Origin: Rhizobium sp. RU20A
GTDB lineage: Bacteria; Pseudomonadota; Alphaproteobacteria; Rhizobiales; Rhizobiaceae
DNA: 64,000 nt
Direction of reading: 5' to 3'
Assembly (NCBI RefSeq): GCF_900155885.1
Contig: NZ_FTMB01000010.1
Location: 1 to 64,000 of the forward strand
This document shows, one piece after another, positions 1 to 8,842 of the stretch (positions are counted from its first letter, which is position 1; every line of letters starts with the position of its first letter). A program made the translations under genes and the position numbers. The notes beneath the pieces were generated by a model. That model made no database searches. It had not been told where the DNA came from and saw only the letters and a list, made by a program, of their open reading frames with translations.

Positions 1-887
1 GGCTCATTCACCGCAACGACAGTCCGAACGGCAAGCGTTATGCCCGCAAGGACTCCAATGGTGCGATCGAGACCGCCTATGGCTTCAATCTGGCACCTTT
101 GCTTGCCCGCGCCGAGGAACTGGCGGGCATGGCCCAGCAGGTCGCCGACGCGCAGCGTGCCCTCAAGCTGATCAAGGAACGGATCACGCTGGCGCGAAGG
201 GACGTGCGCAAATTGATCTCCGCCGGCGTCGAAGACGCAGTGCCTGGCAATTGGCAGCGTATCGAGGCCCTCTACATCGCCACAGTCGCGCGCCTGCGCG
301 TCGCAAAGCAGGCCGATGACCTGGCGGATATCCTCGAAGATCTGGAACTCCTGAGGGACGAATGTGTGAACCTGATGGAAAATCAGCTTAATTTGGTAAA
401 ATCCGTCGCCAATGGCGCCGTTATCCGTCAGCACATACAGAATTCAAATACCGAATCCACCAATGAATCTGAACCTCGCTCTGGAAAAGAGCAGGGCGAA
501 AAGTCCAGGCAAGCCAAGAAAGGCCGGCAGCAGCCTGTGAAAGCCTTTGCTCTGTCCATGGTGCTTCGGGCCTGCCCGGAGATCGTTGCCTATGGACCCA
601 CGGGCGATATCAGTACCTGGCGGGAACTGATGGCGGCGGCCGTGACAGTTCGCTCGATGCTGGGCGTAAGCCCATCCGCTTACCAGCAGGCCTGTGAAGC
701 GATGGGGCCGGAAAATGCCGCCGCAACAATGGCGGCGATCCTCGAAAGGGCTGGTCATATCTCGTCACCGGGCGGTTATCTTCGGGACCTGACGCGGCGT
801 GCCGAACGCGGCGAGTTTTCACTTGGACCGATGCTGATGGCTCTGTTGCGTGCTCGAGGGACGGCCGTTTCAGTTGCCGCAGGATGA
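1..887 (+). CDS. repC: RepC plasmid replication initiator, C-terminal part (5' truncated by window edge)
   Basis: Replication initiator of repABC replicons, which acts in cis at an origin inside its own gene. The reading frame is open from base 3 and ends with TGA at 885-887; about 295 residues of a protein usually near 400 residues are visible. The family's central segment (YGFNLAPLLARAEEL), a hydrophilic linker near residues 145-180, and the C-terminal helical domain with WRELMAAAVTVRSMLGVSPS and GYLRDLTRRAERGEF are all present. No frameshift is seen. repA, repB and the counter-transcribed RNA would lie to the left, outside the window. The gene places this window next to the replication origin of a secondary replicon. 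Confidence 0.93.
   Translation, partial: LIHRNDSPNGKRYARKDSNGAIETAYGFNLAPLLARAEELAGMAQQVADAQRALKLIKERITLARRDVRKLISAGVEDAVPGNWQRIEALYIATVARLRVAKQADDLADILEDLELLRDECVNLMENQLNLVKSVANGAVIRQHIQNSNTESTNESEPRSGKEQGEKSRQAKKGRQQPVKAFALSMVLRACPEIVAYGPTGDISTWRELMAAAVTVRSMLGVSPSAYQQACEAMGPENAAATMAAILERAGHISSPGGYLRDLTRRAERGEFSLGPMLMALLRARGTAVSVAAG
360..480. other. Candidate oriV: AT-rich stretch inside repC
   Basis: In repABC plasmids the replication origin lies inside repC, in an AT-rich stretch. Here the otherwise GC-rich gene dips in GC at about 363-404 and 434-476, exactly over the variable linker between the two RepC domains. This is assigned by position and composition only; no iteron array was found. 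Confidence 0.5.
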
Positions 888-1051
888 CGTGACAAGGAGC
901 CGGCCCGCGAAGCGGATGGTGGATGGAATATCCGTCAAGAATCGCCTGTCGTCAGCTGACAACGCGCTAAAACCTTGAATTTGATCGGCGCATCCGGAAA
1001 ACCCGACCGAACCGGTGACACAACTTTGGCGGGGGAGGGCGTCGGCAAAAG

Positions 1052-1483
1052 GTGCGGCTAGAGATCGTCATTTCATTCCTGAGGGTGATGTCGATGATCT
1101 TTCTTGCCTTCGCCGCCCCCGGCGCGCCGGCCGGGCTGGAGGTGCTGACGCTGGCGACTCTCGCGGGGTCCTTCGGGCTCGTGGCAGGGGAGGGGGAGCC
1201 GATGCCGGTCGGACAGTTGCGGCCACTGGCGCATGTGATTGCGCGGCTGGCCGGTCTTTACGGGCAGACCTTCGTGATGGTGGAGACATCGAAGCCGCAG
1301 GAGGTGCTGCGGCTCGGCGGCGGTGGGCGCCTGCTGCTTGCCAATATCACACTCGGGCCGCAGTCCCTTCATTTGCCGTCGCGGCCGCAGTGCATCACCC
1401 GCATCGGCTTCGAAGGCGCGGCCTTGCCCGCACAAGGCACAGTGATGCTTCAGCCCTATGATTGCGTGGAGATCGTGCTCTGA
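1052..1483 (+). CDS. Hypothetical protein, unrecognised
   Basis: An open frame of about 143 residues starting at GTG 1052; in-frame ATGs at 1088 and 1094 are alternatives, with a GAGG at 1081-1084 that best fits 1094. The N-terminus is hydrophobic (MSMIFLAFAAPGAPAG), followed by an Ala/Leu/Gly-rich body. I recognise no domain. It stops (TGA 1481-1483) exactly at the left terminal repeat of the 1483-1761 element, so it may be a truncated or decayed gene. It lies between repC and the degraded sugar-acid locus and has no clear operon partner. Confidence 0.35.
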   Translation: MRLEIVISFLRVMSMIFLAFAAPGAPAGLEVLTLATLAGSFGLVAGEGEPMPVGQLRPLAHVIARLAGLYGQTFVMVETSKPQEVLRLGGGGRLLLANITLGPQSLHLPSRPQCITRIGFEGAALPAQGTVMLQPYDCVEIVL

Positions 1484-1761
1484 TACCAAAGATCAGTGAT
1501 GATGACCCATTCGATGGCCTGGAAACGGACATCCGGGTAGGAGAAACCGCAGAGCGATGCTGTCGCATCGGTCGAGGATTTCGACGCCCTCCGGTGGCCG
1601 ATTTCCAGGCCACCCCTTCGGGGCCGGTCGCTTTTTGCGTCCGGACTGCGTAAAAACAAATAGATAGAGCATTTCAGGTGCTCCCGTTTTCACCGGAAAT
1701 GCTCTAGCCGGACGTCAAAATCGATCCGGTCGAGTGGGTCATCATCAATGATCTTTGGTAT
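1483..1761. repeat. 279-base element with ~32-base terminal inverted repeats
   Basis: Bases 1483-1514 (starting ATACCAAAGATC) are repeated in inverse orientation at 1730-1761 with 2 mismatches in 32; weaker similarity continues inward. Between them lies an 11-base perfect inverted repeat, TAGAGCATTTC at 1665-1675 against GAAATGCTCTA at 1696-1706, with a further GGTG/CACC pair inside. The element has no credible coding frame. It resembles the non-autonomous palindromic elements (RIME or MITE-like) that are common in rhizobial intergenic regions. It sits between convergent genes and may act as a bidirectional terminator. Confidence 0.7.
1665..1706. repeat. Rhizobial-type palindrome within the element
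   Basis: Perfect 11-base arms (1665-1675 and 1696-1706) enclose a 20-base spacer that carries a second short pair (GGTG at 1678-1681, CACC at 1691-1694). The arm core GAGCATTTC matches palindromic repeats seen many times between genes in Rhizobium and Agrobacterium genomes. A transcript would fold into a long hairpin. Confidence 0.65.
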
Positions 1762-2485
1762 GAGCGGCGGCGTGCGAGGATTTGAGCGCGTAGAGGGCGC
1801 GGGAGCGTTCGAGGTGGACGACCATCGCGGCCTCGGCGGCGTCGGCATCGCGCGCCTCGATCGCCTCAATGATATCGGCGTGCTCGCTGAGGGTCACTTG
1901 TTCGCGTTCCGTCCAGATCAGGAGTTCCGTATGGTAGGATTTCAGCCATCCGAGCATGGCGCAACTGACCGCACCGAAGATCGGGTTGCCGGACATCCGG
2001 GCAATCTGATGGTGGAACTCCATGTCGATGCGGATGAAATGTTCGGCATCGCCGAGTTTGGCCCGCTGGGCCTCAAGCTGCGCGCGCAGCGCTGCGACCG
2101 TTTCCGGCGTTGCCTTGATCGCCGCTTCGCGCACCATGCCGCGTTCGAAGAAGATGCGGGCGCTCTTCAGGTGCTCCAGAGTGTCGGGGGAACCCGACAG
2201 CATCAGCGTGGCGGGAAGGTCCATCTGGCGGATGATCGTGTCGGCGGTGATGCGTAGCACGCGGGCGCGTTCGCCCTGCGAGATCTCCACCAGACCCTTG
2301 CCGGCCAGCGCCTGCATCGCCTCGCGGATCGCCGGTCGCCCGACAGCGTAGCGCGCCATCAATTCACGCTCGGAGGGCATTTCGTCACCGGCCTTCAGCT
2401 CGCCGGAAACGATCATCTGCTTCAGCCGTGCGAAGACCTCGTCGGAGAGCTTCCGCCGGACGATCGGTTTGAGGGATGGGAGCAT
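1745..2485 (-). CDS. GntR family (FadR subfamily) transcriptional regulator
   Basis: DNA-binding regulator with an N-terminal winged helix (residues ~10-75, MPSERELMARYAVGRPAIREAM) and an all-helical FCD ligand domain. The FCD metal and ligand positions are plausible (MEFHHQIARMSGN, then the late helix with SEHADIIEAIEARDADAAEAAM). 246 residues with ATG 2485, preceded by GAGG; an upstream in-frame ATG at 2542 has no support. It is divergent from the RuBisCO-like/kinase remnant at 2606-3867 and was probably its regulator, sensing a sugar acid. The stop codon lies inside the right terminal repeat of the neighbouring element, so the last residues (roughly HTKDH) are encoded by the repeat. Confidence 0.85.
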   Translation of the reverse strand: MLPSLKPIVRRKLSDEVFARLKQMIVSGELKAGDEMPSERELMARYAVGRPAIREAMQALAGKGLVEISQGERARVLRITADTIIRQMDLPATLMLSGSPDTLEHLKSARIFFERGMVREAAIKATPETVAALRAQLEAQRAKLGDAEHFIRIDMEFHHQIARMSGNPIFGAVSCAMLGWLKSYHTELLIWTEREQVTLSEHADIIEAIEARDADAAEAAMVVHLERSRALYALKSSHAAAHTKDH

Positions 2486-2605
2486 GGCGGGCCTCGATCG
2501 GTTGCGACAGGCCGGCACCTGGGCATAGGCGCCGAGCGGCATACTGCGGCTTATGTCTGATGATTATACCAGCAATCGACCGGCCACAAGCGCAGGTGAG
2601 CGAAG

Positions 2606-3355
2606 ATGACGAGCATGGAGATGAGCCGCATCACCTACAGGATCGAAACGCCAGGCCCGGCGGAGGCCATGGCGGCCAAGATCGCCAGCGACCAGTCCAC
2701 TGGCACCTTCGCCGCCCTTCCCGGCGAGACGGAGGAGTTGAGGGCGCGGATTGCGGCGCGGGTCGCCGATATCCGGCTGCTGCCGCCGGTCGGGCAACCT
2801 TCCTTTCCGGGGAAGGGGCCGGTGCGGCGGTCTTTCACCGGGCGGACGTCGATATCGATTTCCCGCTGGATGCCGTCGGCGCGGATCTTTCGGCCCTCAT
2901 GACGATTGCCATTGGTGGGGTCTTCTCCATCAAGGGGCTGACGGGTATCTGCGTCGTCGACATGCAGTTGCCGCGATGCATTTACGACAGCGCATCCCGG
3001 CCCGCAATTCGGCATCATCGGCAGTCTCGCTCTGACAGACGTGTCGGGCCGGCCGATTATCGGCACCATCGTCAAGCCGGCACTCGGCCTTCTGCCGCAT
3101 GAGACGGGCGACATGGTCGGCGAGCTCATCGAGGCCGGCGTCGATTTCATCAAGGATGATGAAAAGCTGATGCGTCCCGCCTATTCGCCGCTCCACGCAC
3201 GCATCAAGGCCATCATGCCGAAGATCCTCGATCACGAACAGAAACCGGCAAGAAGGTCATGTACGCGTTCGGCATCAGCCACGCCGACCCGGACGAGATG
3301 ATGCGCAACCACGACCGCGTGCTTCAGGCCGGCGGCAATTGCACGGTCGTCTCCG
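2606..3355 (+). pseudogene. RuBisCO-like protein (OiaX-type), broken by frameshifts and 3' truncated
   Basis: Remnant of a RuBisCO-like protein of the type that decarboxylates 3-oxo-isoapionate 4-phosphate. The N-terminal domain (RITYRIETPGPAEAMAAKIA) begins at 2606. The frame then shifts near 2835 (to ADVDIDFPLDAVGADLSALM), near 2980 (to GRPIIGTIVKPALGL) and near 3245 (to KKVMYAFGISHADPDEMM). The active-site segment GVDFIKDDEKL is still legible. After VLQAGGNCTVV the sequence switches to the neighbouring kinase family, so the barrel's second half is deleted. A product cannot be made from this gene. Confidence 0.82.
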
Positions 3356-3867
3356 GTAGCGTGTCGCCGACCACGGAACGGCAGATCCGCCATGCGCAGG
3401 AATCACGGATTTGGCGGCGTGCCGCTCGATCCGCTGGCGCTGTCGCGCACGGATTGCTCGGCGGTGATCGATGCTGCGGTTGAAGCAGGCCTCAGGCATC
3501 TGGCGGAGGGGCGCAGTGTGATGCTGTACTCGGCCCTCGGGCCGGCTGCCGATCGGGGCGGGGAACTCGACGCCGCGAGCGGCGGACGCCACAGACTTGG
3601 CCGGTCGCTTGGCCGCATTCAGGCCGGCCTCGTGGCCCGCGCCGGTTTGCGGCGTGCGCTGATTGCCGGCGGGGATACGTCGCGCCATGCGCTCGAGAAG
3701 ATAGGTATAGCCACCCTGACACTGCGCATGCCTTTGCCGCAGACGCCCGGCTCCTCCCTCTGTGTCGCCCTAGGGGCGCGTGCGACGGGTTGGAAATCGC
3801 GCTGAAGGGCGGTCAGGTTGGTGGCGACGATTACTTCAGCATGATCCGTTCAGGCAGTATGGCCTGA
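3345..3867 (+). pseudogene. DUF1537 four-carbon/oxo-isoapionate kinase (OiaK-type), C-terminal remnant
   Basis: The C-terminal nucleotide-binding domain of a DUF1537 sugar-acid kinase remains: GSVSPTTERQIRHAQE, then after a frameshift near 3400 GFGGVPLDPLALS, LGRIQAGLVARAGLRRALIAGGDT, ALEKIGIATLTLRMPLPQTPG, then after another shift near 3785 LEIALKGGQVGGDDYFSMI ending at TGA 3865-3867. The N-terminal domain is absent, because the deletion that removed the RuBisCO-like C-terminus also removed the start of this gene. The kinase would act just before the RuBisCO-like enzyme in isoapionate breakdown, so the two were probably adjacent in the ancestor. Confidence 0.78.
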
Positions 3868-4193
3868 TGGTGCCTGTACAGCATGGTCACATCCGCCTCG
3901 GATCAAATAAAAATCTTGAGTGTATTAGAATTGAGATTGCAACGCGAGATAGATTTAGTCATCGCGTTTATATAGGAGCACGTCAGTTAGACTAAAGTTT
4001 CTCAAAGGTTGGCAAAATTGAAGTCCTCCCGTGAAGCAGGGCGGAGCTTATTAACGATTCACTATTCTTCGCCTGTTAAATTTTCCGTGAGCGATGATCC
4101 GGTGCCACATGCGGGGCAACCACAATCTTCGTCCTTTGCCGACCATCCGGGGGCGGGTGCGGCATGAAATGTTCTCGGAGAGGAATTCCACGC
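3868..4193 (+). promoter_or_regulatory. Upstream region of the chemoreceptor gene with an inverted repeat
   Basis: 326 bases without a gene, AT-rich from about 3900 to 4075. It contains a perfect 7-base inverted repeat, AACGCGA at 3941-3947 and TCGCGTT at 3962-3968, 14 bases apart, which looks like a dimeric operator. A GAGAGG at 4178-4183 serves the ATG at 4194. Nothing else was recognised. Confidence 0.4.
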
Positions 4194-5978
4194 ATGTTCG
4201 GCAATTGGAAGGCAGACAAAGCACAACTCGCATCGCTTGAAATCATCACTGCAAACGTGATGATCGCCGACAAGGATCTGCAGATCCGCTACATGAATAC
4301 CGCCGTCAAAGGCCTTTTGCAGGAGGTCGAGGCCGACCTTCGCAAGGAACTGCCGCGCTTCGATATGCAGAAGCTGATCGGCAGCAACATCGACATCTTT
4401 CACAAGAACCCGGCCCATCAGCGCGGCATGCTCGCAGCGCTCCGCACGCAGCACCGTGCGTCGATCCGCGTCGGCAAGCACACATTCGACCTGATCGTCA
4501 CGCCGATCACCAGCGGTGAAAAGATCACCGGTTACGTGGTTGAATGGGCCAATGCCCGCGACCGTCTCGGCAATCTCGATTACCGCAACCAGATGGAAGC
4601 GATCTCGCGCGTCCAGGCGATCATCGAATTCACACCGGATGGCCAGGTCGTGACTGCCAACCAGAATTTTCTCGATGCGCTCGGCTATCGGCTGGAAGAG
4701 ATTGTCGGCAAGAACCACAGCCTGTTCGTCGATCCCGCCTATGCGGCCTCACCTGACTACCGCACCTTCTGGGAAGAGCTTCGTGCCGGCCGCTTCCAGG
4801 CCGACGAGTTCATCCGCATCGGCAAGGGCGGCAAACGCGTCGTCATCAACGCGTCCTACAATCCGATCCTGGATGACAAGGGCAAGGTTGCGAAGGTCGT
4901 CAAGTTCGCCACCAATGTCACCGAGCGTGTTCATGCGGTCGAGACAATCGGCGATGGTCTCTCGCGCCTCGCCGGCGGCGACCTGACGCTGCGCATCGAT
5001 CGGCCGTTCGTGACCGAGTTCGAACCGCTGCGCAACAATTTCAACGAAGCGGTCGCCCAGCTTGGCGGAACGCTGTCCGCTGTTGCCCGCGCCATCGGCC
5101 AGATCGATTCCGGCACGCAGGAAATCAGCCACGGCGCGCAGGATCTTTCCAAACGCACCGAACAGCAGGCTGCCTCGCTCGAGGAAACAGCCGCTGCGCT
5201 CGACGAGATCACGGCCAACGTCAACAATGCCTCGCGGCGTGCCGACGAGGCACGCGGCGCGACGGAAACCGCCAATAACGGCGCGATCCATTCCGGCCGC
5301 ATCGTGGCCGATGCCGTCGGCGCCATGGCGCGCATTGAGCAGTCGTCCAACCAGATTTCCAACATCATCGGGGTGATCGACGAGATTGCCTTCCAGACCA
5401 ACCTTCTGGCGCTGAATGCCGGCGTGGAAGCGGCTCGCGCCGGCGAGGCCGGCAAGGGTTTCGCCGTCGTCGCGCAGGAGGTGCGTGAACTCGCACAGCG
5501 CTCCGCCCAGGCGGCCAAGGAAATCAAGGACCTGATCCGCAACTCCTCGGACGAGGTGAAGTCGGGTGTCAAGCTCGTCAGCGAGACCGGTGATGCGCTG
5601 AAGCTCATCCAGGGCAACATCTCCCTCGTCAATGAACATATGCAGGCCATCGCCAGCTCGGCGCGCGAACAGTCGGTCGGCCTCTCCGAGGTCAACAGCG
5701 CCGTCAACCAAATGGACCAGGTGACCCAGCAGAACGCGGCCATGGTGGAAGAGACCAATGCGGCCTCTGCAACTCTTGCGCAGGAAACCGAGACGCTGCG
5801 GCAGCTCATCGCCCGCTTCGAACTGTCCGGCACGGCCTCCCAGGCACCGCGGGCCGCCGCTCCGGCGCCTCGTAGCCAGCCGGAACCGCGCTCGGCCGCG
5901 CCCGCGCCGCGTCGCGCCGCCATTCCGGCGACCCGTGGCAATACGGCTCTGAAGTCGGACGACTGGCAGGAATTCTGA
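4194..5978 (+). CDS. Soluble PAS-PAS methyl-accepting chemotaxis protein
   Basis: Chemoreceptor of 594 residues without transmembrane segments, so it senses a cytosolic signal, often redox or a bound cofactor. Two PAS domains (about residues 10-115 and 130-245; the second has [10 protein letters not shown] and the PAC segment [15 protein letters not shown]) are followed by a HAMP-like region (~250-300) and the MCP signalling hairpin with the tip [19 protein letters not shown] near residue 400. A Pro/Ala/Arg-rich linker ends in DDWQEF, the rhizobial equivalent of the pentapeptide that tethers CheR. The start at 4194 (MFGNWK) has a GAGAGG ribosome site; the ATG at 4164 is less likely. It is monocistronic and convergent with lysG, 5 bases apart. 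Confidence 0.9.
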   Translation: MFGNWKADKAQLASLEIITANVMIADKDLQIRYMNTAVKGLLQEVEADLRKELPRFDMQKLIGSNIDIFHKNPAHQRGMLAALRTQHRASIRVGKHTFDLIVTPITSGEKITGYVVEWANARDRLGNLDYRNQMEAISRVQAIIEFTPDGQVVTANQNFLDALGYRLEEIVGKNHSLFVDPAYAASPDYRTFWEELRAGRFQADEFIRIGKGGKRVVINASYNPILDDKGKVAKVVKFATNVTERVHAVETIGDGLSRLAGGDLTLRIDRPFVTEFEPLRNNFNEAVAQLGGTLSAVARAIGQIDSGTQEISHGAQDLSKRTEQQAASLEETAAALDEITANVNNASRRADEARGATETANNGAIHSGRIVADAVGAMARIEQSSNQISNIIGVIDEIAFQTNLLALNAGVEAARAGEAGKGFAVVAQEVRELAQRSAQAAKEIKDLIRNSSDEVKSGVKLVSETGDALKLIQGNISLVNEHMQAIASSAREQSVGLSEVNSAVNQMDQVTQQNAAMVEETNAASATLAQETETLRQLIARFELSGTASQAPRAAAPAPRSQPEPRSAAPAPRRAAIPATRGNTALKSDDWQEF

Positions 5979-5983
5979 TCCGG

Positions 5984-6883
5984 CTATCGCAAGAGCGCCT
6001 GACGCGCCGCTAAGAGCACCGCGCGCGTCAGGCCATCCAGCCGATCGGCCGTCAGCCGGTTGATCTGCCAGAAGAGTGGAATATCGAGCGGTGCCTCCGC
6101 GATCAGTTCCACCAGAGACCCGCTTTGAAGATGCGTTGTAACGAGCGTCTCCGGGTTCATCCCCCACCCCATGCCGGCAAGGCTTGCCTCGACGAAGGCA
6201 TGCGTCGAGGGGAGGCAATGGGTGGGGCCCGCCATCTCGCGTCCGAACGCCGCCTCCATCCAGCGCGCCTGCAACCGGTCCTTCTGACTGAAGGTGAGAC
6301 AAGGCGCACGGGCCAGCGCCTCGGCATTCACACCATCCGGAAAATAGCGACGAAGGAAGTCCGGGCTGGCGGTGGCGCGGTAACGCAACTTGCCCAGCGC
6401 ATGGTGCCGGCAGCCCGGCACGGGCTTTTCCAGGCTGGTCACGGCCGCCAGCACCGCGCCGCGCTGTAGCCATTGCGCCGTATGGTCCTCATCATCGACG
6501 GAAAGATGGACAAGGTGAGCGCTGCTTTCGCCGAATGCGGCCAGCGGTACGAGAAACCAGGTCGCTAAGCTATCGGCATTCGCCGCAATCGACACCGTTA
6601 CGCGATGCTCCGACCCTTCGACACCTCGCAGGGCCGGCAGGCGCTCCATGAGATCGGCCTCCAGAAGACCCACCGTCTCCATATGACGGCATAGCCAGTC
6701 GCCGTTTTCGGTCGCCCGGCACGGATTTCCGCGCACGATCAGCACCGTGCCAAGCCTGTCCTCAATCTGCTTGACGCGCTGGGAGACCGCCGAAGGCGTG
6801 ATGTTGAGAAGACGGGCGGCCTTTTCGAAACTGCCTGTCTCGACGACGGCCGACACGGCGCGCAGGGCGGCATAATCGATCAC
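5984..6883 (-). CDS. lysG: LysR family regulator, ArgP/LysG type
   Basis: Activator of basic amino acid export. The N-terminal winged helix (FEKAARLLNITPSAVSQRVKQIE) is typical of ArgP/LysG, and the rest is a LysR effector domain. 299 residues, close to family length. The start is GTG 6881-6883 (VIDYAALRAV). It is divergent from the LysE/ArgO exporter at 6970, the standard arrangement in which LysG with bound lysine, arginine or histidine switches the exporter on. Assignment rests on sequence type and on this neighbour. Confidence 0.87.
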   Translation of the reverse strand: MIDYAALRAVSAVVETGSFEKAARLLNITPSAVSQRVKQIEDRLGTVLIVRGNPCRATENGDWLCRHMETVGLLEADLMERLPALRGVEGSEHRVTVSIAANADSLATWFLVPLAAFGESSAHLVHLSVDDEDHTAQWLQRGAVLAAVTSLEKPVPGCRHHALGKLRYRATASPDFLRRYFPDGVNAEALARAPCLTFSQKDRLQARWMEAAFGREMAGPTHCLPSTHAFVEASLAGMGWGMNPETLVTTHLQSGSLVELIAEAPLDIPLFWQINRLTADRLDGLTRAVLLAARQALLR

Positions 6884-6969
6884 GGTCTTAGCGTTCCTTC
6901 ATTGCGATCAGGAAGATTAAGTACCCCAGAGATCGAAGTTGCGATAGTGAGCGAAGATGCGAGCAACGG
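6884..6969. promoter_or_regulatory. lysG-argO divergent promoter region
   Basis: 86 bases separate the divergent regulator and exporter and must hold both promoters and the LysG site. The heptamer TTGCGAT occurs twice in the same orientation (about 6902-6908 and 6940-6946), which could be a repeated recognition element. Confidence 0.4.
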
Positions 6970-7584
6970 ATGGGGATCAGAATGCCGGTTTTTGCAACGG
7001 GCTTTACGATGGGGTTGAGCCTGATCGTGGCCATCGGTGCGCAGAATGCGTTTGTGCTCCGGCAAGGCCTGCGCAACGAGCATGTTCTGGCCGTCTGCCT
7101 CGCCTGCGCGCTCTCGGACGCGCTCCTGATCCTGATTGGCGTCACCGCCTTCGGCCGGATCGCGGCCGTCCTGCCCTGGCTCGATCCGGCTATGCGGTAT
7201 GGCGGGGCGGCCTTTCTCATCTGGTACGGCATCCGCAGCGCTCGATCGGCGATCAGCGGCACTGGCGCTCTTTCGGTTGACGGCGGACAGGCTGCGAGCC
7301 TTCGCACCACGCTTTTGACCTGCCTTGCGCTAACCTGGCTCAATCCACATGTCTATCTGGATACGGTCGTCCTGCTCGGCACCTTGTCGACCCGTTTCCC
7401 CGGAGCCGAGACCGTTTTCGCTGCCGGGGCGATGTGCGCGTCGCTGGTTTTCTTCTTTGCGCTCGGCTTCGGCGCAAAGCGGCTTCGACCGATCTTTGCC
7501 CGACCAACCGCCTGGCGCATCCTCGAAGGCCTGATCGCCCTCGTGATGGTCCTGATCGCGCTGCAACTTCTGCGCGGTGGTTGA
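6970..7584 (+). CDS. argO: LysE/ArgO family amino acid exporter
   Basis: Inner-membrane exporter for arginine or lysine. The family hallmark near the N-terminus, MGLSLIVAIGAQNAFVLRQG, is intact, as is the LTWLNPHVYLDTV segment mid-protein; about six hydrophobic helices can be counted in 204 residues, the normal length. ATG 6970 is given; ATG 6982 (MPVFATGF) aligns better with many relatives. It is expected to be induced by LysG in response to excess basic amino acids or peptides, which fits the peptide importer further along the window. Confidence 0.9.
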   Translation: MGIRMPVFATGFTMGLSLIVAIGAQNAFVLRQGLRNEHVLAVCLACALSDALLILIGVTAFGRIAAVLPWLDPAMRYGGAAFLIWYGIRSARSAISGTGALSVDGGQAASLRTTLLTCLALTWLNPHVYLDTVVLLGTLSTRFPGAETVFAAGAMCASLVFFFALGFGAKRLRPIFARPTAWRILEGLIALVMVLIALQLLRGG

Positions 7585-7688
7585 GGGTAAAAGCTATAAA
7601 CGCAGATCCGGCGCTTCCGCTTGGCAATCAGCGATGGGATACCGAACGCCTGATGGGAGAGGGCAGGAGAGGCTGACAGCAAGGCCCG

Positions 7689-7708
7689 CGATCGGCGGGC
7701 GCCGATCG
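7689..7708 (-). terminator. Hairpin just after the 81-residue gene
   Basis: Perfect 8-base inverted repeat CGATCGGC (7689-7696) and GCCGATCG (7701-7708) with a 4-base loop, directly after the stop at 7710-7712 on the minus strand. There is no following U tract, so termination would be weak or factor-assisted. Confidence 0.4.
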
Positions 7709-7709
7709 G

Positions 7710-7955
7710 TTACTGGCGAACGAGTGTCGCTTCGACGAAATGCGACATGTCCGGCCAGGGTGCCGCACGCTCGCGCATGTCCTTGGCCAGTTGCTGCAGC
7801 GCGAGATCAAGGCAGTAGACGACCTCTTCCGAGCAGATCGGTGCTGCCGTCGCGCGGGCGAAGAACACCAGCCTTGTCAGCGCCTGAAGCTCCTCGGTCT
7901 CGGGGTCGATCGTCGCGCTGTCCGCGAGCTGGGCCGGCTGGCGGGAATGGGTCAT
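7710..7955 (-). CDS. Small conserved-looking hypothetical protein (81 aa)
   Basis: An 81-residue soluble protein with a helical pattern (ETEELQALTRLVFFARATAAP, EEVVYCLDLALQQLAKDM). I do not recognise the family. A GGAG lies 9 bases before the ATG, which supports translation. It starts 128 bases after the end of tfuA on the same strand and is followed by a hairpin, so it may be the last cistron of the YcaO-TfuA locus or an independent gene. Single Cys residues sit at about positions 41 and 48. Confidence 0.55.
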   Translation of the reverse strand: MTHSRQPAQLADSATIDPETEELQALTRLVFFARATAAPICSEEVVYCLDLALQQLAKDMRERAAPWPDMSHFVEATLVRQ

Positions 7956-8083
7956 TGTGGAAGTCTCCGCTTTCGTTGACTTTCACAATATTCGCAGAAA
8001 CGGCTTCTGTGGCGTGACATCAGCGTGACACGCCCTTAGATAGAAAACGATTGCACCTCTTTCGACTTGAGTAACTCTCTAAA

Positions 8084-8830
8084 TTAACATCCGCTTTCAG
8101 TGTCTTGTCTTCGCGGCCGCGGGAGCAAAAGCATCTCTTCCCACAGGCTGGTGCGGATGAAGCGCCAGCCGGTGGGTTGCGGGTCCCGGTCCTCCGGCCA
8201 GCCGGCCAGGGTGGCGACAAGCTCCAGCGCATCGAGGCGCTTTTGATCGACACGGTGATGACGCAGCAGGCGCCGCAATCTTGCGCGCTGCTGATCCTCG
8301 ACTGTCGTCACGGCGTTGACGATGGCAGCCCATGTCCGGTCCTTGAAGAAGAGGCGTTCTGCAGCGCACAAGAGTTCTGACGCCACGGGCTCATCCAGCC
8401 GTCCCTCGGCCACCAGGGCCTCCAGCGTCGCGCTGACATTGACGAGCGGTTCGGTCAGCGGCAGAAAGCCCAGCGCTTCCGGTCCGTGAAGCTGAGCGAC
8501 GTCGCCGTCGTCGATGCGCCGACCGGCACGGTAGTCCTCGAAGACCCGGCCCACCCCCTGCATGCCGAAGGCCTCGCACTCCACGGCGCGCAGGGCCCCC
8601 ATGCTGGCTGCACCAATGACGCGAACACCGGCCTCAAGAGCGAAGAGAATTTCCTTGTGCCAGACCGGCGCGGTAAACTCGAAGCCGCCGTCAATGATCC
8701 CTATGGCGCTTGCCCCGTCCTCGACAGCGGCGTGCACGTCCCCCTGCAGCACCGGCCCGCGGCAGACGATGCCGGATGGCACGCGCGCGGCAGCATCAGG
8801 AAGCGTCGGGCCGGCAAAGAGAATTTTCAT
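8084..8830 (-). CDS. tfuA: TfuA-like core protein
   Basis: TfuA proteins partner YcaO enzymes, in trifolitoxin producers and in thioamide-forming systems, probably by delivering sulfur. The core is recognisable: MKILFAGPTLPDA at the start, AIGIIDGGFEFTAPVWHKEI, VIGAASMGALRAVECEAFGM and GVGRVFEDYRAG. 248 residues, normal for the fused core plus C-terminal helical part. It lies 12 bases after the YcaO gene with a GAGG ribosome site, so it is co-transcribed. It is the last obvious gene of the cluster running from 12539. Confidence 0.88.
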   Translation of the reverse strand: MKILFAGPTLPDAAARVPSGIVCRGPVLQGDVHAAVEDGASAIGIIDGGFEFTAPVWHKEILFALEAGVRVIGAASMGALRAVECEAFGMQGVGRVFEDYRAGRRIDDGDVAQLHGPEALGFLPLTEPLVNVSATLEALVAEGRLDEPVASELLCAAERLFFKDRTWAAIVNAVTTVEDQQRARLRRLLRHHRVDQKRLDALELVATLAGWPEDRDPQPTGWRFIRTSLWEEMLLLPRPRRQDTESGC

Positions 8831-8842
8831 CGCCCCGTCACC

